Assembly: GCA_014529385.2 (NCBI GenBank)
Contig: CM043960.1
Span: 38,477,281-38,541,280 of the forward strand
Length of the DNA: 64,000 nucleotides
Reading direction: 5' to 3'
Source: Adiantum capillus-veneris
Taxonomy: Eukaryota; Streptophyta; Polypodiopsida; Polypodiales; Pteridaceae
This document shows, one piece after another, positions 11,256-21,366 of this stretch (the first letter of the stretch is position 1; each line of letters opens with the position of its first letter). The position numbers and the translations under genes were made by a program. The notes beneath the pieces are model-generated. The model was not told where the DNA came from, did no database searches, and was given only the letters and a program-made list of their open reading frames with translations.

Positions 11256-12120
11256 TAGGAACGTGGATTGCGATCCATGACCCCCCGCAACATTTTGAGC
11301 AAAGACTAATAGTAGTGGGTCCAATGTGGTTCTTAATCACTGAGTATATACTTTTGGTGAGAAATAGACACAAGAAACTCATTCAAATCAAGAAATTGGA
11401 CAAAAAGATACAAAAACCTTGGAAATTGACCAGAATTTGGGGCCTTTTAACTTTTTGATATCCAAAACCAAAAATAAATGAAAATCTAACACCTACAGGG
11501 TGCAAGCAAACAACTGACCACATTTCATGTTCAAAAGCTAAACATGGATCGCAATCCATGTCCCCATCGATCATTTAGAGCTTTGATTCAAGCAATGAGT
11601 GGCTATCAACAATTGGGGAAACTTTCGCAAAGGGCACCATAGCAAAACACTGCAAAATGTTAACCAAATTATCAAAATACTAGTGGTAAGTCAAAACTGC
11701 AAAACACACAAAAAAATTCTTTTAATTAAGATTTTTTTTTTCCAAATCCAAATATAAGTGGTGAGGTAGACTCCTTAGACTAAAAGAAATCGTCAAGATA
11801 AATTTGGGGTCCAGATTTGATGGAACATGGATCGCGATCCATGTCTCCTTTTGTGTTTTTGGAAAGAGACATATAGACTTAAAGTAGAGACCAGTACAAA
11901 CAAAATATTCAAAACCAAGGGTACCAAAAAACTTCAAGAAGTGGATCAAATCAGGGTAAAAGTCACTCAAGGCCAAAAACCACCAAACAAACCTAGGGGT
12001 TGAAATTTGGGAGACCTTTAATGATCCAAACCACATAGTAGGGATCAATATATTGTGAGGGGCCAATGTGCCAAGTTTTAGTGCATTCTAACACTAGGAT
12101 ACATGGATCGCAATCTAGTA
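11000..12120. repeat. about 280-bp tandem repeat, 4 copies, with an 18-bp palindrome
   Basis: The palindrome CATGGATCGCGATCCATG or a near variant occurs at 11262, 11543, 11826 and 12102 (spacings 281, 283 and 276). Between palindromes, phrases such as 'caaaaccaaaaataa' and 'agaatttggg' recur in register, so this is an old tandem repeat. Minus-strand open frames inside it show no recognisable domain. Confidence 0.7.
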
Positions 12121-12165
12121 ATTAGTAAGGGAATGAGGTCTAAGGGGGCCTCTTTATTTGCCATG
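12121..12165 (+). repeat. terminal-repeat-like sequence (TIR family member)
   Basis: The core GGGCCTCTTTATTTG, with the flank taaggGAATGAGGTCTAAG, matches the inverted repeats at 49985, 50341 and 51525. It lies 1.1 kb before the transposase-like gene of module 1, much as the 51525 copy lies before module 2, so it may mark the left end of module 1. No opposite copy was found to the right of module 1. Confidence 0.55.
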
Positions 12166-13245
12166 GGATTAAAACGAAGATTGTTGAAGGGGAAAATGGG
12201 TGGATTTCATGTGGACTAAAATTGTGGGTATGGCAGGGCCTAAAGGAAGTGGTCAAACTTGTACTCTTTTATAAAATATAAAGAAAAAATATCTTATAAA
12301 TTCAAAAAACTCAACTTTTCTGTAAATAGTTGGGTAAAAACCAATCCTTTCTATCTCTAGTGGCTTCTCAAGCACACCGTTGGAAGGGAAGAATCATCGA
12401 GTTCAAGAAAACAACAAGACGGCGAGAGGCTTGCAAAGGTGCAACATGTTTATGTTGCTTTACAACTGAATCTAGAGATAGTACTGGCTCCATTGAGGTC
12501 TTTTGCAAACAATAATTTTACTCCTCTGTCAAGTTTTTAGATTGTATAATTAGTATTACTATCGTGTACATTGCTTCTGACAATTGTAAGATTTCCATTG
12601 CTTGTTCATGTTTGCAGACGTTTTTTGATCTGATTTTGTAGAGTGGGAGCCAATAGAGTCCTTCACAAGAACTTTTGAGGCCATCCACACTGACCTTGGC
12701 AAGTTGCTCTATGTTGGCTGTCCATCCTCTGAGATTTCCTCACGGGACATTTTTGTTATAATCATACTTATGTCACGCTTAGGTGAAATGGGTATGGTAA
12801 TCTTTCTTCGGTTCACTCGCCAACCTTGGAGAGTCTGGAATGGCCTAATACATACAGTGTCTTGATCGCACCAACCAAAAGGAGAATCAAGGCAAATGTG
12901 CAAGCATCAATGAAGTGCACCTATCATTAGGAGAAATTTGGACTCACTTTTTGGCCCTGTAAGAACTGCCACATCGGCTTAGAGAGAGAAAATGAAAATA
13001 TTAAATTGTGTATTTTATGTGATACTTTTCTGCGCAACAAAAAGCCAAAATGACATTCTTTGGTAGGTAGCCGCCGTCTTTATTATTTTTATCCTTCGTT
13101 CTCTTGTCAGGAATCCAACTAACCGTATGATTAATGATTTGAAATGCCAACTTACAAGTGTTCACTCCAGAAACATAAGCCACACGAACTCTATCAACTC
13201 TAAACTTGAGAATATGGCCTTCCCTCCCAAAACCTGAGATATTTC
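12166..13245. other. upstream region of module 1
   Basis: Contains short open frames (12330-12515 plus; 12709-12903 minus) with no recognisable motif. It probably holds the promoter and any upstream exons of the plus-strand gene that starts at 13246. Confidence 0.35.
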
Positions 13246-16180
13246 ATGAGTTTCGAGTCTCTATCTTCTTCTCTATCAACTCTAGGAATGGAGAATGCTT
13301 CTTTCCCTGATGAAAACACTAGTTTAAACTTGCAATCCTTAGCCCCTTCATCTTTAACACTTACCCAAAGAAAGAACACACATCATCTTCATGTTGATGT
13401 ATTGCAAGAGTACGCACCGTTGCAGAAACGTAGGAGGGAGTCTTTGTTATCTCAATGGGAGAAAGAACTTAGAAGGACAAACAAGGAACATCATTTCGAT
13501 TTGTGGACCGATGGGTCTATTTATCCAAAGGATCCTACGACAAATACGCCAACTACCTTTGCTAATTATCACTAACCTCTTACATTTCACAAGCAATGGC
13601 AAGGATGGGCTATTGGGATACACCGAACATTTGGAAATGAGAGGATTGAATGCGGAAAGGCAAAGAAACTTCCTAGCGATGGAGAACATGCAGCTAAAGA
13701 AACTTAATGAAGCATGCTCTCAAAAGATTTCATCAAACAGAGAGACAATCCAAGGCCTTGAGAAGAAGATCACAAGTTTGCGAGAGAAAGACACCGTGCT
13801 TGGTAGTCAGAAAAGAAAACGAGATCTGTGCAACATTGAGAACATGAAGGTTGGTAGTGGTGGCCTGAAAAAACGAATACGAGCTTTAAGGTAACTCGAA
13901 GTTTGTTTCTTACTATGCTTCATTAAGAAATGGATACACTTTCCTATACATGATCATAACGCATGGTGCTTTTTTGGCAGGTCTTTACTGCATCCAAACT
14001 CGAACGGTGCAAGCTTCAATGCCGGAGTGCATTACAGCCGTCTAGTTCCAAAAGAAGTAGTTGAAGAGATGATAACTCAGAAAAAATTTCGTAAGTTGAA
14101 AGGGAGGCTACTTACCTCCTTCATGAACGAGAATCAGCTGGAACCAATGGAAGTGCAAGCAATACTTGATGAGAGTGGCATCTAGCAGATGGGATATAGG
14201 GCACTCTTCAAAGCATTAGCTAAAAAGTCTCAAAATAAACTACAGAGAGGATCATTGCTACCAAAGCCATCACATGTAAAGGCTGCTCGCCGGCACGTAA
14301 ACGATGAGGTGTTTGAGAAACTTGGGTCACCATTCCATATTGAAGCAACGTTCTTAGGCAAGGGCGACAGAGAGGTACAGTTTAACGAGCACAACAACCT
14401 CTTCATTGATCTTGAAGCATTGCAAAGGTATGCAATTCACTTCTTTGACATCAATCAAGGAGTGCGGTGGGGTTCTCAAGTTTGTTTTGAAGCTCGACGA
14501 GTGCGAGGTCCTGAAGAACAAGAAGCTGGAGAGAGTCACCATTACCCTCATGAACAGAGCTCTGGATCCATCAATAACGAAAGAGGATCCACGATACTTC
14601 ACTGTGCAATCCGAAAACAACATTCTAACTCTAGGATCATTTCAGGTATACTTTGTTCACTCTATGATAACAAAAATATTGATTATTTGGTTGTTGATTT
14701 TGTGTTTTCATTTTTCACTGCAGGTTGATAAGGAAAATTTTGAAATCCTCGATTGGGTTTTTAATCAAACCCAAATTCCTTCTATGATCAGTGAACAAAG
14801 AAACGGAGCCGTTCTTTCAGTGGAAGGATTTGGTGACTACACAGTGGAATGGCACATGCACGTGACTTAAAGACTCTTAAGTGTATGTACAACATAACAC
14901 ACGGAGCAGCTATGGCAAATCCATGCTTATATTGCATGGCTGATGCACAATCTCTTGAGAGTGTGCAATGGAATAGAGCTCCCAACAGACATCTTCAAAA
15001 TAAGACTTTTAAACCAGTGCTTGATATTCCTCTGAGTAGAGTTCACGTCTGTACACTTCATGCACTCTATCAAATAATTGAAAAGGTGGTTCATTTGTAC
15101 ATATGTTTTGCATGGACATTAAAGCAAGAGAGTGAGTCAAAAAGAGTGATCAAAGCATTAGAGGGAGTGCTCTCAGACATTGGCTTGCATGGAGGCAATG
15201 TCAAAATCGAAGAGGACCCTAAGATGTCTCAAAGTCGGTACAAGGTACCGAGGAAAGCATCGATAGGCGGAGTGAAGGCAAGAAGGTTTCTTGGGTTTAA
15301 CCTCAAAGATTCAGATAGAGAAGAAAGGAGAAACTTGTTCAACAAATGGAAATAGTTACATAAAGTGGTTAAAGACAATGCTGGTGGTGGGGCAATCCAA
15401 AATCACAAGGCGAACGTGTGGAAATCACTAGATAAAATTTTCCACTACATTGAGCAACATTCTTGGGACCAAAGTAAGCTCATATCATTTCAAGCAGCCT
15501 TGTTGGATTGGAAAAAGGCTTACATTACAGGGTGGGGTGGGCAACATATCACACATTACATGGTGGGTTGGCATTCTACGTATACAAAACAAAATTTTAA
15601 ATTGTACTCTATTGAACATTTTTGCTTTATTTCAATGCAGCACATACTGTTCAACCATGGTCCATATTTTGCCAAGACATACGGCTCACTATCAATATGG
15701 TCCACACAAGGCATGGAAAAAACCCACTACATGGCAAGAACAGGTTATTTTAAGCACACTAGACATGGGGGAGGAAAAGATAAGGCCAATAGCCTATTAG
15801 AGTTACACCAATGGACTTATAGACGACTAATTCATAGAGCAAGGTACAAGGAACTTCTTAAGAGTTCAGAAATTACACGGTCTTTACAAATGCGGCGGAG
15901 CGCCATGCGAGGTGGCAACGGTGAAGAGTCAAGAGTGGGAGAAGATGGACTTGAGCCCCTCATTTTTATCCTCTTCGATGCACCTCCTTCTTCCTCACTT
16001 TGTACCTCTTCGATGTGCAAGCTCTGTAGACAAGCTCGTTCCTCTGTTGATGGCAGCATCCCCATGGGCATCAAGCATCTTCTTTCCCTCAGAAACAGCC
16101 GCGTAGTGAAAACTGTTTCTGAATCAGAATTAGTCTTTCTGCGTTTAGTGGGAGGGGGTGCCCACCACACAATCTTGTAA
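13246..16180 (+). pseudogene. transposase-like gene of module 1, multi-exon, broken
   Basis: Exons read an N-terminal region with HFDLWTDGSIYPKDP; a coiled-coil stretch ending KKRIRALR; an intron at 13891-13980 (GT..AG); a helical region (KLKGRLLTSFMNENQ, GYRALFKALAKKS); FVLKLDECEVLKNKKLERVT; an intron near 14646-14724; RDLKTLKCMYNITHG with CLYC; a VHVCTLHALYQIIEKV segment; an in-frame 78-bp intron at 15563-15640; and STQGMEKTHYMARTGYF. The D...CxxC...LH...GMEK pattern recalls multi-copy RNase-H/DDE-like proteins of eukaryotic transposons, but no named superfamily can be assigned. Damage: TAG at 14183 and 15353, and frame changes near 13575-13640, 14462 and 14860. A relative in module 2 (48910-50666) supports all central segments. 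Confidence 0.65.
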
Positions 16181-16249
16181 TAACTTTCATTGCAAATAGT
16201 GGGAACTTTGCATTGTCATCAGAGTATTCCTTGTGGTATATTATGATCT

Positions 16250-17460
16250 ACATAAAAATTTTAATGAATTTATGGGTCGTAAGTGAGATGAGTACAATTT
16301 CCAAGTACTTGAATTGTTTCTACAAACCTTTTTGTGGTTGAAATGCCCGATGTAGTGAGACAACGCCGCATCCTTGCCTTGGACTCCAGTGACAAGCCCT
16401 TGCCGTGAGCCTCCCGCTCTTCTAAGGAAACTATCGTCATACACTAGCACCTGTCAAACAAAAAAAATGATCATGATATTTTATCACTGGGCCATCTCCA
16501 ATACCATCTGAATGCACAACAAAAGTTACCATCTGATTCTCGTCCATTTCCAGCATCGACCTCCCCCACAAGTGAATAGACTGACTATTCATTACGTGAT
16601 CTCTGGGTGTCACGGGCCTACCCATGTTTTCCAAGCGGAGTTGTTTATTGTTGATTCAAACTGCTCATCTGTTGGAAAATTGGCCTCTCCGGACTTCGCT
16701 TCATTGAATGTATCTTTGATCAGTTGCCATCCTGAAGCGAACTGTGAGTCGCGAACAGCTGTGTCAGCAATAAGATGTTGGTCCACTCCATCATCATCCA
16801 CAAACCCCATGTCTAACTCACAAAAATTTGCAATTGCAGCTAAGCAGTAGTCCTCCCGTATATTGAGCTCATGCATGATATTTGTGAGCAGAACATAGTG
16901 GGTGTCGCCCGCCATAGCAAAGCTGGGAGCACAATTCAGAGGCAAAGTCACTTCCTTACTTGGACTTTCTTGCTTGCACCCTATTGCTGTATTCGCAAGA
17001 GAAACAAGAGTTAAGCCCGCATCAAATGTTTCCTTTAGTACCTCTACCCGCTCCTCTTCTGGGTCGAACTGCACCTCCACATCCTCTACCTCTTCCTCCG
17101 GCACCAATGGACAACTACCGAAAGTTGTTGACTGGGAAGTCTCTGACTCACCATCTGTCTGCAAGTATAAGTAACAGACAAACCCGTGGTAGAATTCCAC
17201 TAAGCAACACTTTTTGACGTGCTTCATACACCTGTCTTGTACAAGCAGTGCATTGGAGGGACACTTTTCTAGATAGCGATTCAGTCTCCTTGAAGCACTC
17301 TTGTCAGGGTCAAGGTCGGCTGGGTGCACATATCTCATGCCATCAACTGCCATGGAATTGTCTCAAGTGACTACCTCATACTGTTGCAAATGGGTTTGTA
17401 GGTACTCAAATGAGCAATCTATAATCTTTGTATAGAAAACTTTGCATTAAACACTTCTGA
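16250..17460 (-). pseudogene. unrecognised acidic-middle protein gene, module 1
   Basis: A minus-strand ATG at 17353 starts a 247-residue frame (MAVDGMRYVHPADLDPDKS...). It has a basic/Cys segment (CMKHVKKCC), a very acidic middle (EEEVEDVEVQFDPEEE) and a C-terminal LIADTAVRDSQFASGW region. After a frame change near 16612 it continues VTPRDHVMNSQSIHLWGRSM, then a clean intron (16529-16451, GT..AG), then VLVYDDSFLRRAGGSRQG up to a stop near 16320. Similar coding character is seen upstream to about 17460 across one stop. The consistent exon structure argues for a real former gene. I do not recognise the family. It converges on the transposase-like gene. Confidence 0.5.
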
Positions 17461-17573
17461 TAGTTCTAGTGCACGGTGATGAGCACAGGCGTTGTATAAG
17501 AACGTGAATAGTTTTTCTTCACATGTATCCCCATGACTGAAAGAAAAAGCAAGCCAAAACTATTTGGTGTCAT

Positions 17574-18027
17574 AACCAAGCGAATATTGAGCTTCGAGTA
17601 CCCCTCAAGGTCTCTATTCACTTGGTTCTGTCCTGTGTGCTAATGTCATAAGAGGTGACATCAGTTGAGTCAGAACCAAGCGAGTAGGGGCCCCAAGAAT
17701 CTCCAAGGGCCCTATTCGCTTGGTTCTGTCCCGTGCGCTAATGTCATAAAAGGTTACGTCACTTGAGTCAGAACCAAGCAAATAGGGCTCCAAGAATCTC
17801 CGAAGGCCCCTATTTGCTTGGTTCTGTCCCGTGCACTAATGTCATAAAGGTGACATCTCTTGAGTCAGAAGCAAGCGAATAGGGGCCCAAGAATCTCTGA
17901 AGGCCCCTATTTGCTTGGTTCTGTCCCGTGCGCTAATGTCATAAAAGGTGACATCACTTGCGTTAGAACCAAGCGAATAGGGGCCCAAGAATCTTCGAAG
18001 GGCCCTATTTGCTTGGTTGTGTCCTAT
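17574..18027. repeat. 98-bp tandem hairpin array, 5 copies
   Basis: AACCAAGCGAATAGGGG-type units start at 17574, 17674, 17772, 17869 and 17967. Each unit holds an inverted repeat whose arms are AACCAAGCGAATAGGGGCC and its complement, with a loop of about 12 bases. A second, shorter palindrome around AATGTCA...TGACATC lies in the spacer. Substitutions between units are few and several keep the pairing. Minus- and plus-strand open frames here are products of the repeat. Confidence 0.9.
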
Positions 18028-18381
18028 GACCCAAGCATTTGGAACAGGTGGATAAGAACAGAGCATTTAATGTTATCGGTGATAGATTTATAGGCCTACT
18101 CACTCACTATGCCCAAACTCAGGCACGGTCACATAAGGAGTAATTATTCCAACCATGCGGTTTGAGACTTTTAATTTTACCCTAACGCAGTGGCTTCGTT
18201 GCGCACACAGTTAACAACACACAGGAAGGGGAGAGAGGTAGGGAGAAAGAACCTGTCTCTGCAATATCGAATGGTGCCGAGTTGGATGGTGATGTCGTAG
18301 GCCGTTGACAGCAAGAACCAGAAGGTGGCGATGGCGACGCGGCAGCAAAGGACTCGACCTAGTGGAGGTCGCTCAACGCAA

Positions 18382-18747
18382 GATCACGAGAGGTGGCCAA
18401 GGGGAAGAGTGTAGAAAATGCAAAGGCAACGGCGATCTCTTTGTTCTACTTGGACATGGAGATTGCGACTGCAAGGGCGATGGGTGTCTGACTCTCAATG
18501 CAGGATCACGAGAGGTGGCCAAGGGGAAGAGCGAAGAAAATGCAAAGGCAATGGCGATCTGTTTGTTCTACTTGGAGATGGAGATGGCGATTGCAAGGGT
18601 GATCGGCGTCTGACTCTAAACGCAGGATCATGAGAGCTGGCCAAGGGGAAGAGCACAGAAAAGGCAAAGGCAGCGGGCGATTTGTTTGTTCCACTTGGAG
18701 ATAAAGATGGCGACTGCAAGGGCGATTGGCGTCTGTCTGACCCTAAA
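18382..18747. repeat. 122-bp tandem repeat, 3 copies
   Basis: Units beginning GATCACGAGAGGTGGCC start at 18382, 18504 and 18626, exactly 122 bases apart. They are GC-richer than the surroundings and contain purine-rich GGAGATGGAGATGGCGA stretches. Because 122 is not a multiple of three, the overlapping plus-strand open frames shift from unit to unit, which argues against coding. Confidence 0.9.
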
Positions 18748-18759
18748 CGGTCACTCAAA

Positions 18760-19130
18760 AAGGCACGTGGATTGCGGTCACAAGGATAACCAGTAATAAA
18801 CGGTCTCAGATTCCCATGCAGTATGATTTACCAACCACAATCTCGCGCATAAGTGAAGTTGTCACTCTCCACGAGGTAAGCATTCTAAGTTTAGAGGCAG
18901 TACCCCCACCGAACATTTCAACTATTCTACCTCTTTTCGCGTCCTATACTGCGCATCATTCTAATTAACTCTACCCCCATTGACGCTACGCGATAAGCAA
19001 ACCATCCCAACTCCATCACCTCTTACTCTCGTGCATCCTTCTCTTACTCCTGTTCTGCAGTGCTTTAGTGATGCAGAACTCTACACACAGTGAAGAGGTA
19101 TGCTACTTACTACCCTTCTGTGCACTTGTT
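18760..19130. other. spacer without gene
   Basis: No ORF with coding character and no repeat was seen between the 122-bp array and the next hairpin cluster. Confidence 0.4.
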
Positions 19131-19136
19131 TTGTGT

Positions 19137-19380
19137 AGTCAGTACCAGGCAAACAAGGGAAGGTAAACCCTGTTTGCTGCATCTGTTCGCTTGGTACTGA
19201 CCATCATCTTTACCATAGGATGTTTTCTTTTACACTTTTTCTTGGTCAGTACCAAGCAAATAAGGGAAGGCCACTTAGTTCGATGCCCTTGTTCGCTTGG
19301 TATTGACCTCGGAAAAGTTAAGTGATGTCTGCTAGTACAGAGGTCAATACTAAGCAAATAAGGGAAGGTAAACCCTGTTT
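19137..19380. repeat. hairpin cluster with GTACCAAGC arms
   Basis: Two and a half units of the form GGTCAGTACCAAGCAAATAA ... TTCGCTTGGTACTGACC, that is inverted repeats of about 20-base arms. The arm core is the same as in the arrays at 17574, 20383 and 22470. Confidence 0.85.
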
Positions 19381-19441
19381 GTTGTGGGTTTAGGGTTTTT
19401 TTACCAAATACACGTTTTGAATTTATAAGGGAGAAACAAAA

Positions 19442-20110
19442 TTACAACTTAACACCGGGTTTTGAGTTAGAAAACACTAGGGACAGGCGCAAAGGCCAAG
19501 TTTCAGACTTTACATAGAGTGGCCTACTAATTTTCGGGGGTTTAGGGTTCACAATAACCATGTAGTCCTTTTCCTTCACAACTAGACTTATCTCTTCCTG
19601 AAGCCTGTTGGCAAAGTTAATGGCTTCCTTATATTTACTGGCTAGCTCAAGCAATTCATCCTTCATCTCCTGTAGCCAATTATAGATAGCCTCGATCCAT
19701 TCTCAGCAAGCAATCACTCCAGGTCTTCAGGCCTTCTTGATTACAGAGAGTCTTTAAGGATTGATATCCTGTGCCTGACGATCAGCATTTGTTCCAGCTT
19801 CAGGCTAGCATCCTGCACAGAGCATTTAGCAAATAAGCTCTTCAAACTAGGAGCTTGGAAATTGAGAGTAGAAAGCAAAGAATTACCAGCGGCTTACCTC
19901 GAGTATTGACTCCCATGTTGACAGCAGCCACTCTCGGGCTGTGTCGGTCAAGAACATTAAGGGTAACATCGGGGGAGGGACAAGGGGGGACGTCCTGAGG
20001 AGGGCCCGGATGCGGTCCTGTTGGCGCTGTGGGAGTATACCTTGGAAAGGCATCACCACTATCCTAAGCTTCTTGTAGTTGTTCTGCGAAACCCTGAGGG
20101 AGGTTCTGAA
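19442..20110 (-). pseudogene. unrecognised two-exon gene with proline-rich and coiled-coil parts
   Basis: On the minus strand a proline-rich exon (TPTAPTGPHPGPPQDVPP, then SPRVAAVNMGVNTR) ends at a GTAAGC donor near 19917. A pyrimidine-rich intron ends in TGTGCAG near 19813. The next exon reads DASLKLEQMLIVRHRISI, then, across stops and a frame change, MKDELLELASKYKEAINF and the coiled-coil FANRLQEEISLVVKEKD, ending near 19442. Clean splice signals and helix-like composition support a former gene. I do not recognise the family. Confidence 0.4.
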
Positions 20111-20382
20111 AAAATTGCTGGTTAAATAGACTTGATGGACATGCCTAAAAAGCAGAGCCTGGGTTCTGGCTTATGAGTAGTCTGTGAGGGGTGGTACCGC
20201 CATGCGGTTTCATGAGAGGTAGACGTGGGAGAGAGAAGCAATGGTACCACCCCCCCTAGATTAGGGGAGGTGATGGGAGGGAACGACATGACAGTTAGGA
20301 CCGCATGGACTTAAACGTCTCCTTCACATTGGTATTTTGTTGCAGGGGATGCAAACCTGTTCGCTTGCTATTACACTTTTCT
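20111..20382. other. spacer between minus-strand gene and 106-bp array
   Basis: Includes a partial lead-in unit of the array (TGCAGGGGATGCAAACCTGT occurs twice, near 20342 and 20415). No gene was seen. Confidence 0.4.
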
Positions 20383-21300
20383 GAGGTCACTACCAAGCGA
20401 ATAAGGTATTTTGTTGCAGGGGATGCAAACCTGTTCGCTTGGTACTGACCTCAGAAAATATAAGTGATGTCTGCTATTACGATTTTCTGAGGTCACTACC
20501 GAGCGAATAAGGGAAGGCAAACTCTTTCCGATGCACCTGTTCGCTTGGTACTGACCTCAAAAAATATAAGTAATGTCTGCTATTACTATTTTCTGAGGTC
20601 ACTACCGAGCAAATTAGGGAAGGCAAACTCTTTCCAATTCACCTGTTCGCTTGGTACTGACCTCAGAAAATATAAGTGATGTCTACTATTACTATTTTCT
20701 GAGGTCATTACCGAGCCAATAAGGGAAGGCAAACTCTTTCCGACGCACCTATTCGCTTGGTAATGACCTCAAAAAATATAAGTGATGTCTGCTATTACTA
20801 TTTCCTGAGGTCATTACCGAGCGAATAAGGGAAGGCAAACTCTTTCCGATGCACCTGTTCACTTGGTACTCACCTCAAAAAATATAAGTGATGTCTGCTT
20901 TTACTATTTCCTAAAGTCATTACCGAGCATATAAGGGAAGGCAAACTCTTTCCGATGCACCTGTTCGCTTGGTACTGACCTCAGAAAATATAAGCGATGT
21001 CTGCTATTACTATTTCCTGAGGTCATTACCGAGCGAATAAGGGAAGGCAAACTCTTTCCGATGCACCTGTTTGCTTGGTACTGACCTCAGAAAATATAAG
21101 TGATGTCTGCTATTACTATTTTCTGAGGTCATTACCGAGCGAATAAGGGAATGCAAACTCTTTCCGATGCACTTGTTCGCTTGGTACTGACCTCAAAAAA
21201 TATAAGTGATGTCTGCTATTACTATTTTCTGAGGTCCCTACCGAGCGAATAAGGGAAGGCAAACTCTTTCCGATGCACCTGTTCGCTTGGTACTGACCTT
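20383..21300. repeat. 106-bp tandem hairpin array, 9 copies, fixed period
   Basis: Units start at 20383, 20489, 20595, 20701, 20807, 20913, 21019, 21125 and 21231: exactly 106 bases each time, with substitutions but no net length change. Each unit contains one long inverted repeat (GAGGTCATTACCGAGCGAA pairing with TTCGCTTGGTACTGACCTC). The spacer is itself bounded by AGAAAATA...TATTTTCT, so the array alternates two nested palindromes. It ends 67 bases before the ATG of the H3-Ulp1 gene and so occupies its promoter region. Confidence 0.95.
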
Positions 21301-21366
21301 TTCTGAAATCTGAAGTCCCTTGTGCTGACAAATGAATTGTCTTTTGGTGTTATGCTATTTGTAGAG

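Noticed and set aside
17400-17560. Possible Ctf4/WDHD1-like helical segment upstream of the 16250-17460 gene
   Set aside because: Resemblance is only in composition (helical, Ala/Leu-rich); no diagnostic residues could be named.
18305-18633. Two overlapping plus-strand ORFs in the 122-bp repeats
   Set aside because: The period is not a multiple of three, frames change between units and no motif is seen.
20383-21300. CRISPR-like regular array
   Set aside because: Units follow each other without unique spacers and the DNA is eukaryotic; it is a tandem repeat.
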